A DNA stretch of 42,070 nt from Planctomycetota bacterium (GTDB lineage: Bacteria; Planctomycetota; Phycisphaerae; Phycisphaerales; SM1A02): assembly GCA_024230295.1 (NCBI GenBank), contig JAAERN010000141.1, forward strand, positions 1 through 42,070, written 5' to 3'. Below, one piece after another: positions 22,984 through 29,842 of this stretch. The notes under the pieces are model-generated. The model saw only the letters and a list, made by a program, of their open reading frames with translations. It had not been told where the DNA came from and did no database searches. The position numbers and the translations under genes are program-made. Within the stretch, counting starts at the first letter, position 1. Each line of letters starts with the position of its first letter.

Positions 22984-24698
22984 GCTGGCAAGGCAGCCAG
23001 TTCGGCCTCCACCTCACTCAGCAGACGCGCGATCGTGACGGGGCCAAAGTCGAACACGAGACCAGCCTCAGCGAATAGTTCGGGCAGCGGCCTGGAGCCA
23101 CCAAGCGACATCGCCTTTCGGTAGAGGTCGATGGCCCGTTGGGGGTCTTCGCGGTAGATCATCCACATTTGAAGCGCGCCGAGTTGGGCGATGCCGTACT
23201 CGATGTAATAGAACGGCACTTCAAAGAGGTGCAACTGTCGGTGCCAAAGTTTCGCTCGCTCACTATGGAGACCATCCCAAGACACGTCCGGTCCAAAGTT
23301 TGCGTGGAGTTCCAGCCAGTAGATATCCCGCTGCTCGGAAGTGTGATGTGGATGGGTGTAGAGCCAATGTTGGAATGCGTCGATCGTGGCAACCCAGCAC
23401 AGTGTCGTCACAACGCCCTCAAGGTGCTTGCGGCGCGCTCGCCCGGCGTCTTCCTCTGAAAGGAATTCATCGAGGTACGGATGCGCAATGAGCTCCATGC
23501 TCATTGAAGCCACTTCGGCAAATTCGATCGGGGGGTGCCTGTAGGCCACCAAGGGTTCATCACGCGAGAGCATTGAGTGGAACGCATGCCCAGCCTCGTG
23601 CACCATCGTGTCGACATCGCGCATGAGCCCAGCGGCGTTCATGAAGATGAACGGCAGTCGGCGCCGTTCGCGATCGTACTGATATCCGCCCGGCGCCTTC
23701 CCCTTTCGCGACTCCAAATCCAACGCATCGCCTTCTCGCATGGTGTCGAAGAGTTCACCCAACGACGGGTCCATGCGGTGGAAGATTCGGCTGGCACCGT
23801 CAATGAGTTCGGTCGATCCGTCGAATGGACGAAGTGGTTCTCGTCCCAGCGGATCGACGTCAAGATCCCATGGACGCAACGTATCCAATTTCATTGCCTC
23901 GGCCCGATGCCGGTTCATCGCATGCATAAGTGGGACGGCGTGCTCACGAACTCCCCGATGAAACGACTCGCAGGTCGCAGGCGTGTAATCGAAACGGTGC
24001 TTCGCGCGGAAAGCCCAATCGCGGTAGTCATCGAGGTCCGCGTTATCCGCAATCGTGTTGCGAAGTTTGACCATCGAGTCGAAGATCGTGTCGATCTTCT
24101 CGCTGTCTTTCAGGCGGCGCTCGGCCACAACTCGGAAGGCATTCTCCCGAACCTGCCGGTCGTTCTGTTGCATGTAGGGACCCATCTGCGGCAAGGTCTT
24201 CTCTTCGCCATCAAACTCAACGGTCATGGCACCGCAGATTTCACTGTACTCCTGGCCCAACTTGGTCTCTTCGACCTCAATCGCAATATTCTCTTCACGG
24301 AAGAGTTTGACATCTGCATCAAGGCCACGAAGGAGCACCTTGTATCGCTCTTCGTCGAGGTCGTCGGCAAATGGACATTGCACGATGCGTCGGTCGAGCT
24401 TGAAGGAGATGTCCTTGATCTTCGGGTCCATCTCCTCGACGAACCGGAGGAACGCGGCCTTGGTTGCCTCATCATCGGTGTGCCGCGTCATTTCGATGTA
24501 GAGCGTGCCACGAGACTCTCCAACGGTCGCATCGAGTTCGCTGCGATCGAGCAGCAGTTTCTCGAGGCACCCCTTGCACTTGAGAGTCCGTTCCAACAAA
24601 GACTCGTAGAGTGGCCCAACCTGAGCCCAATCGGTTCCATCCAAATCGGCGGAGGCGAATGCGGTTGCGGTGGGATAGGTCGTCAGCAGTGTCGTCAT
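22980..24698 (-). CDS. M3 family oligoendopeptidase (PepF-like)
   Basis: This is a 572-residue zinc oligopeptidase. The zinc motif is DTMVHEAGHAFHSML (HExxH), with the third ligand region PIEFAEVASMSMELIA downstream, as in M3B oligoendopeptidase F. The long helical N-terminal half and C-terminal YYIEYGIAQLGALQMWMIY and LGGSRPLPELFAEAGLVFDFG are also typical. No signal peptide is seen, so it should act on cytosolic peptides. GGAG lies 6 bases before the ATG. It is the middle gene of an ispE - M3 peptidase - decarboxylase run, with 38 bases after ispE and a 4-base overlap with the decarboxylase. Confidence 0.93.
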   Translation of the reverse strand: MTTLLTTYPTATAFASADLDGTDWAQVGPLYESLLERTLKCKGCLEKLLLDRSELDATVGESRGTLYIEMTRHTDDEATKAAFLRFVEEMDPKIKDISFKLDRRIVQCPFADDLDEERYKVLLRGLDADVKLFREENIAIEVEETKLGQEYSEICGAMTVEFDGEEKTLPQMGPYMQQNDRQVRENAFRVVAERRLKDSEKIDTIFDSMVKLRNTIADNADLDDYRDWAFRAKHRFDYTPATCESFHRGVREHAVPLMHAMNRHRAEAMKLDTLRPWDLDVDPLGREPLRPFDGSTELIDGASRIFHRMDPSLGELFDTMREGDALDLESRKGKAPGGYQYDRERRRLPFIFMNAAGLMRDVDTMVHEAGHAFHSMLSRDEPLVAYRHPPIEFAEVASMSMELIAHPYLDEFLSEEDAGRARRKHLEGVVTTLCWVATIDAFQHWLYTHPHHTSEQRDIYWLELHANFGPDVSWDGLHSERAKLWHRQLHLFEVPFYYIEYGIAQLGALQMWMIYREDPQRAIDLYRKAMSLGGSRPLPELFAEAGLVFDFGPVTIARLLSEVEAELAALPA

Positions 24699-24736
24699 AG
24701 GAAGCTCCGGTGTCCCCAGGGGGCTCGTTGATTGGG

Positions 24737-25618
24737 TCAGACCGCCTCAGTCCGAACTGGTCGGACGGGAATGGTGGGTACATCATGGCGAGACTTGATA
24801 GCTGTTGCAATCGCACCAGCCTCAAGACCCGTATCGCATACAAGAAATAGCGTCGAACCGCTCCCACTGACATGTACAGGGCGTCCCGTGGTTGCTTCGA
24901 TCGAGGATTGCAGCGTGGCGAGTTCGGGGGCCTCCGTCGCTGCGGCGGCGGCCAGCGCGTTGAAGAGTGGTCCGCCTGAGACGGCTTCGCGGACTGCGGC
25001 TTCGTCGAGGCGGTCGGCGCCAGCGGCATCGAAGTGCGCATAGATCGAACCGGTTGGGCAGGATGCTTCGGGGAACACAAGCACGGCATGCGTGTCACAC
25101 GGTCCGTCCAACTGCTCAACAGCCTCGCCAAAGCCACTCACGATCGCGCTGCCGCCTCGAATCAGGAAGGGGATGTCCGACCCGATCGCCGAGGCGACGT
25201 GCCGAAGCACATCGTTTCCGAGGCGAAGATCAAAGAGTGAATCGCATGCCCGAAGCATGGCGGCGGCATCCGAAGAACCGCCCCCAAGGCCTCCGCCCAC
25301 CGGGATTCGTTTTTCGAGTCGGAGCTGCACTGGAAGTCGCCGGCCTGTGTATCGCTCCAGCGCGAGATGGGCCTTGACCGCCAGATCATCGGTAATGGGC
25401 CAATCAACGTCGGCCACTCGCTTCGCTTCGCCGTGCCACTGCACGGCATAGCGCGAGATGGAGTTGTCGTCCAAACGCGTCACCGTCAACTCATCCATCA
25501 GATCAACCGTCACCATCCATGAGCAGATGGGGTGCAGTCCGAAGGCGTCATCCGGCGGCCCGACGGAGAGTGCCATGTTCAACTTGGCCGGGGCGTATTC
25601 GAGGAGGCTGGGGCGCAT
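24737..25618 (-). CDS. ispE: 4-diphosphocytidyl-2-C-methyl-D-erythritol kinase IspE
   Basis: IspE is the GHMP kinase that phosphorylates CDP-methylerythritol in the non-mevalonate isoprenoid pathway. The 293-residue protein has the N-terminal LEYAPAKLNMALSVG with the catalytic Lys, the GHMP glycine loop PVGGGLGGGSSDAAAML with the catalytic Asp, and the C-terminal VHVSGSGSTLFLVCD loop. These are the three standard GHMP motifs in order. ATG at 25618 is chosen because the conserved EYAPAKLN starts six residues later; the frame is open upstream to 25663 without family sequence. The start is 47 bases from the divergent YbjQ-like gene. Confidence 0.93.
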   Translation of the reverse strand: MRPSLLEYAPAKLNMALSVGPPDDAFGLHPICSWMVTVDLMDELTVTRLDDNSISRYAVQWHGEAKRVADVDWPITDDLAVKAHLALERYTGRRLPVQLRLEKRIPVGGGLGGGSSDAAAMLRACDSLFDLRLGNDVLRHVASAIGSDIPFLIRGGSAIVSGFGEAVEQLDGPCDTHAVLVFPEASCPTGSIYAHFDAAGADRLDEAAVREAVSGGPLFNALAAAAATEAPELATLQSSIEATTGRPVHVSGSGSTLFLVCDTGLEAGAIATAIKSRHDVPTIPVRPVRTEAV

Positions 25619-25665
25619 GAGAGCCGCACAGGATAAGGTGCATTCCACCCAAGGGAGAAACACTT

Positions 25666-25992
25666 ATGAGTTTGCCGTGCACAACCACATTCGATTTTGA
25701 TGGACACCGCGTTGATGAGTACAAGGGGCTCGTTCGCGGCATCGTGGTCCGCGCCCCGACCATCAGTCAGGGCATCGTGGGTGGACTCAAGAAGATCGTC
25801 GGGGGCCGAATTGGGGCGTACCGCGAAATGTGCGAGCAGGCGCGGGGCGAAGCGCTTGAGTCCCTACTTGAACATGCCCAGCAGATGGGCGGAAACGCCG
25901 TTATTGGGCTTCGTTATGAGTCATCGGCAGTTGACGATTCGGCTACCGAAGTGCTCTGTTACGGCACGGCTGTCGTGATCAAGGCCCTGTAA
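25666..25992 (+). CDS. YbjQ/UPF0145 family protein
   Basis: This 108-residue soluble protein fits the UPF0145 (YbjQ, DUF74) family: GIVVRAPTISQGIVGGLKKIVGG, YREMCEQARGEALESLLEHA and QMGGNAVIGLRYES are its usual blocks, and the length is normal. Members form small pentameric rings; function is not established, and metal-binding proposals are unproven. GGGAG lies 10 bases before the ATG. It is transcribed alone, divergent from ispE, and ends 5 bases from the convergent Nif3-like gene. Confidence 0.9.
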   Translation: MSLPCTTTFDFDGHRVDEYKGLVRGIVVRAPTISQGIVGGLKKIVGGRIGAYREMCEQARGEALESLLEHAQQMGGNAVIGLRYESSAVDDSATEVLCYGTAVVIKAL

Positions 25993-25997
25993 GCCCG

Positions 25998-27119
25998 TCA
26001 AAGAAGTTCCCATGGCGATGGCTCAGCTTCCGACACCCGGATATCGGTGCCGGGCATCTTTGCGGCGAGCGTTTCACAGAGAACCGGAAGGTAGCCTGCC
26101 TCGGTATTCGCATGCCCGGCAAGCAGCACGTCGACACCGTGGGCTGCGGCCTCCTGGAGGTCGTGATGCCTCATTTCGCCGGTGATAAACAGCGTAGCGC
26201 CCGCCCGCCGAGCGGCATCCAACATCGATCCACCAGCGCCCGGGCAACAGGCGGCGATCGTGTGTTCGTCGCAACCACCCTGGCCTCGGGTGTAGCGGAG
26301 TGTTTCGACTCCGAGATAGTTCTTGAGCCTCGCGGCAATGTTCTGTGTTTGTTGCGGTGAGTCGAACTGCATGATGCGTCCGCCACCCGATGTTTGGGAT
26401 GGATGGGACTGCAATTTGATGACGTGAACGGGCGGCCGCTCGTACGGATGCGCGGTGTGCAGCGCCGCAATCACGTCGGCTAGGTCACGCGATGCACACA
26501 CCATCATCAGTCTCGATTCATCTACTCGCTCGAGCGTGCCAGCATTGCCGACCGTTGGATTCGTATCCTCGCCGCCACGGAACGTTCCCACGCTTTCAAT
26601 CAGCGTCGAGCATTGATCGTACGCGCCAATGTTTCCTGCTCCGGCCGAAGACATCGCTTCCCGAATTGAATCAGCCGCCGACCGAGGTGCGTACGTGATG
26701 ATCATCTGTCGCTCGGATTCTGAAAGATCACACTGGGGTTCGATGGGGCGGACTTGCCCATCGCCCATTCCCGTTGACAACCACTCCGCCATTCCACCAG
26801 GCGCCGCATCAAGGGCCGTGTGCGGGCTGTAGACCGCAATACCCGACTCGGCCAATCTGAGGACGATCTCGCCGCCGACCTGATCGGATGTCAACCGCTT
26901 GGCGCCTTCAAAGAGAATCGGGTGGTAGCTCACAATGGCGTCAATATCACGCGATGTGGCCTCTGTGAGCACGGCGGTTGTGAGATCGAGGCAGATCAAT
27001 ACTCGGCTCGATGCGGCCGACCGCCGGCCAAGCAGCAGTCCGACATTGTCCCAATCGGATGCCCCATTGAGCGGGGCAATCGATTCCATCGCTACGCACA
27101 GGTCATTGACAGTCGGCAT
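25998..27119 (-). CDS. Nif3-like dinuclear-metal protein (YbgI/YqfO type)
   Basis: This 373-residue protein carries the NIF3 pattern in two halves. The first includes SDWDNVGLLLGRR, VLICLDLTTAVLTEA, AIVSYHPILFEGAKRL (metal-binding His) and GIAVYSPHTALDAAPGGMAEWL. The second includes CPGAGGSMLDAARRAGATLFITGEMRHHDLQEAAAHGVDVLLAGHANTE, which supplies the remaining metal ligands. A middle insert of about 100 residues (ASRDLADVIAALHTAHPYERPPVHVIKL) matches the CutA/PII-like insert of the long YqfO-type members. The family is conserved, forms hexameric rings with two metals per subunit, and has debated roles (GTP cyclohydrolase I type 2 or metal-related). It is divergent from ribB, with 76 bases between. 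Confidence 0.9.
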   Translation of the reverse strand: MPTVNDLCVAMESIAPLNGASDWDNVGLLLGRRSAASSRVLICLDLTTAVLTEATSRDIDAIVSYHPILFEGAKRLTSDQVGGEIVLRLAESGIAVYSPHTALDAAPGGMAEWLSTGMGDGQVRPIEPQCDLSESERQMIITYAPRSAADSIREAMSSAGAGNIGAYDQCSTLIESVGTFRGGEDTNPTVGNAGTLERVDESRLMMVCASRDLADVIAALHTAHPYERPPVHVIKLQSHPSQTSGGGRIMQFDSPQQTQNIAARLKNYLGVETLRYTRGQGGCDEHTIAACCPGAGGSMLDAARRAGATLFITGEMRHHDLQEAAAHGVDVLLAGHANTEAGYLPVLCETLAAKMPGTDIRVSEAEPSPWELL

Positions 27120-27195
27120 GTCACAAAGATACCGACTGACAGAATCTTCGGGCTAGTAGTGCCGCTGGCGGCGACGTTACACTGGGGGACTTGTC

Positions 27196-28407
27196 ATGAC
27201 CGCCACATCCACCCTCAGCCCGATTCCCGAGATCTTGGCCGACCTTCGCGCCGGACGCCCTGTCGTTCTAGTCGATGATGAAAGCCGCGAAAACGAGGGT
27301 GATTTCGTCGTTGCTGCCGAGCATGTGGATGTCGAGGCGATCAACTTCATGACCCGCGTTGGTGGTGGCTATCTCTGTGTTGCTATGACCGGTGAAGATT
27401 GTGATCGACTTGATCTCGGACCACAAGCATCCGTCAACACATCGCTTCGTACGACCGCATTTACGGTCAGCGTAGATGGTCATCCAAAACATGGCGTCGG
27501 AACAGGCATCTCCGCGGCAGACCGCGTCAAGACGATTCAACTGCTCGCCGACCCCGATTCTCGCATCGACGACTTTGTCCGCCCCGGACATATCAATCCA
27601 CTTCGTGCTCGAACGGGCGGTGTTCTTGCAAGAACCGGGCAAACTGAAGGATCGGTTGATTTATGCCGCCTTGCAGGGCTCAGACCTGCCGCCGTCATCA
27701 TTGAGATTGTCAAGCCGGACGGTGAAATGGCTCGTGTGCCCGATCTGGAACTACTCTGCGCGGAACACAACATTCGAATGTGTAGTGTCGAGCAGATCAT
27801 CGAGCATCGGCTCGCTCAGGAGACGCTCGTCTCCCGCTTGGAACCGCGAAGCGGAACTCCTGTATCGACCCCTTGGGGCGAGTTCACACTGATCGCCTTC
27901 GAGAGCGCCGTCGATCCACAACCCCACTTCGCACTCTGCCTCGGAGGTATCGGTGAGATTGATGCTCATGGTTATCCGGTAAAGGTTGACGATCCCGTAC
28001 TCGTCCGCGTGCATCGCCGCGATGTTCTGGGTGACATCTTTCGGGTAGGCGATGTGCCATCGGGCAATGTTCTGCACGACTCAATGAGTGCCATTGCCGA
28101 GGCGGGCCGCGGCGTGTTCGTCTACCTGCGACCGGAACACTTGGGAGACAGCAACCTCTCCCAATTGCTCCACAGGGTACGTAGGCCGAACGAGGACGAT
28201 CCTGATCGGCCGGATCTCACGCGGGCCGAGGGCGTCGGCGGCAGAGCCGTACCAATCGACACTCGCAATACCGGCACGGGAAGTCAGATCCTTCGCGAAC
28301 TTGGGCTGCAAAAAATCCGTCTGCTCACAAACACCGAGCGCACGTGGCACGGCCTCCACGCCTTTGGTCTGGAGATCGTCGAGCAAGTAGTTCCCCCACG
28401 GACCTGA
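27196..28407 (+). CDS. ribB: 3,4-dihydroxy-2-butanone 4-phosphate synthase fused to a degenerate GTP cyclohydrolase II domain (RibBX type)
   Basis: The N-terminal half (about 1-205) is DHBP synthase, which makes the four-carbon precursor of riboflavin from ribulose 5-phosphate. It has VDDESRENEGDFVVAAEHV, HPKHGVGTGISAADRVKTI and PLRARTGGVLARTGQTEGSVDLCRLAG, given here as separate blocks. In the last block Gln stands where the family usually has the metal-binding His (GHTE). The C-terminal half resembles GTP cyclohydrolase II, but the zinc-cysteine motif is absent (around residue 277 the sequence is HRRDVLGDIFRVG with no Cys). Late parts such as RAVPIDTRNTGTGSQILRELG persist. It therefore probably lacks cyclohydrolase activity. 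No FMN riboswitch is visible in the 76-base upstream gap. Confidence 0.9.
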   Translation: MTATSTLSPIPEILADLRAGRPVVLVDDESRENEGDFVVAAEHVDVEAINFMTRVGGGYLCVAMTGEDCDRLDLGPQASVNTSLRTTAFTVSVDGHPKHGVGTGISAADRVKTIQLLADPDSRIDDFVRPGHINPLRARTGGVLARTGQTEGSVDLCRLAGLRPAAVIIEIVKPDGEMARVPDLELLCAEHNIRMCSVEQIIEHRLAQETLVSRLEPRSGTPVSTPWGEFTLIAFESAVDPQPHFALCLGGIGEIDAHGYPVKVDDPVLVRVHRRDVLGDIFRVGDVPSGNVLHDSMSAIAEAGRGVFVYLRPEHLGDSNLSQLLHRVRRPNEDDPDRPDLTRAEGVGGRAVPIDTRNTGTGSQILRELGLQKIRLLTNTERTWHGLHAFGLEIVEQVVPPRT

Positions 28408-28420
28408 CTCACATCACGAA

Positions 28421-29752
28421 TTAGTTCACACCGTTGGTCATGATGAACCGTCGAAGGGTCTCTGCGCTCCCCGCCCTGTTGTCCAATTCGTTCTGCGCAT
28501 CCATGACGACCCACGCCGCTGCATTGCGCACAGACAACATCAGTGACTGGTCGCCAATCATGGGGCCGAGCATTTCGATTCGCTCATTGGGTCCCATCCG
28601 CTCACGCGCCTGCCAAACACCAAAGATGGCCATCGCTTCACCGTCACCAAGACGCTTCGCAACACGGTTGGTCATATCGATCTTTTCTGCAAAGCTCTCG
28701 GCTTCACGATTGAACCCGTCTCTGTTGTGATCACCATGATCTCCGTGTGGATTCCCACCACGCATGAGCGCGTGCATGATGACTTCGTGCTGCTCACGCA
28801 TGTCTCCGGGCAGTCCATCGATCATCTCCCATACGGCGTGGGGGTCCTCTCGCATCTCATCAAGAAATCGCATGTGCTGCCGCATCATTCCTTCGTCCAT
28901 ACGGTTGTTCATGCCTGGGTGGCCCATACGGTGACTCATATCAGCGTGACCTCCTCCACCGTGGCCCATCTCTGGTCGACCATGCGATCCTTTCCTCGCA
29001 CTGCCCGGCCCACAATGGGGGCATTGACCCATTCCGCGACCGGCGTGCTGGTTGCCGTGGTGGTTGCCTCGCCATTCGCCCGCGGCGTGGTCGTTGGCCG
29101 TGAACATCATCATGAGTTCACCAAGGTCAGTGTCCTCGCCAAGAAGATTGATCCGCCGCTCCTGCCGCTCGCCATCCCCATCCTCAAGCACAACAACGAC
29201 ATCGGCCCGAGCTTCCGAACGCACATCGCCTCGCATCAGTTTTTGGAACACGTCACCAAGATCTACTCCCTCGGCGCCCATTTCGATCGTCATCTCGCCA
29301 AACGGGACATCTTCAAGATTGTCAAGGTCGATTTCGAACTCACGTTCTTCGCCGCTGCCATGCACGACCACTGTTCCCTGGCCATCGAATACCTCAACCT
29401 CGACAGTAACCTCGTGCTCCTCGGTAGTTGCCATGGCCGAGCAGATGAGCGCGTCGGGCGTAATCGGTGTCGCAGCAGCCACAAACTGGCCCGGCATGAC
29501 TGATCTAAGTTGGTGGGCCGCAATGAGCGGCATTGCGCCGAGATCCACCTCGATCACATCGCCGTGTTCATTGATCACCGCGATCATGTCGCCACCGTCC
29601 ACAATGAGGTCTGCTGCCAAGCAGTCATTGCTCGACTGTTCTAGAGCAGCGGCAAACCGTCCGGTGATGCCTGAATCAAAAACACCGCCGGTCGGGGCGG
29701 TGATCCAGGCGGAAAGAACGGCGATGGTGGATCCGATGGCAAGCGTGTACAT
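28421..29752 (-). CDS. Secreted His/Met/Gly-rich protein of unknown function
   Basis: This 443-residue protein has a likely signal peptide (MYTLAIGSTIAVLSAWITAP). I do not recognise a family. Residues about 35-215 form an acidic, beta-like region (repeated EVTVEVEVFDG and FEIDLDNLEDVPFGE). Residues about 222-290 are very rich in His, Gly and Met (HHGNQHAGRGMGQ, CPHC at about 244-247, GHGGGGHADMSHRMGH), with a second cluster HGDHGDHNRD near 336-344. The C-terminal 100 residues look helical. Such composition is typical of extracytoplasmic metal binding (Cu, Ni, Zn), but that is inference. GAAGGAG precedes the ATG. It follows ftsK by 90 bases on the same strand. Confidence 0.75.
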   Translation of the reverse strand: MYTLAIGSTIAVLSAWITAPTGGVFDSGITGRFAAALEQSSNDCLAADLIVDGGDMIAVINEHGDVIEVDLGAMPLIAAHQLRSVMPGQFVAAATPITPDALICSAMATTEEHEVTVEVEVFDGQGTVVVHGSGEEREFEIDLDNLEDVPFGEMTIEMGAEGVDLGDVFQKLMRGDVRSEARADVVVVLEDGDGERQERRINLLGEDTDLGELMMMFTANDHAAGEWRGNHHGNQHAGRGMGQCPHCGPGSARKGSHGRPEMGHGGGGHADMSHRMGHPGMNNRMDEGMMRQHMRFLDEMREDPHAVWEMIDGLPGDMREQHEVIMHALMRGGNPHGDHGDHNRDGFNREAESFAEKIDMTNRVAKRLGDGEAMAIFGVWQARERMGPNERIEMLGPMIGDQSLMLSVRNAAAWVVMDAQNELDNRAGSAETLRRFIMTNGVN

Positions 29753-29842
29753 GAGTGACTCCTTCGTTGGCGGAAGGTAAAGCCTCGACTCATGAATGTC
29801 GAATGGGGATGCTGGACCGGGCGGGGGGAATTGGACGAGCCC

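Noticed and set aside
23577-24731. Long open frame (384 codons) on the plus strand opposite the M3 peptidase gene
   Set aside because: It is antisense to a clearly conserved gene, has no recognisable domains, and is explained by codon bias of the real gene.
27120-27195. FMN riboswitch upstream of ribB
   Set aside because: The gap is only 76 bases and lacks the conserved RFN element.
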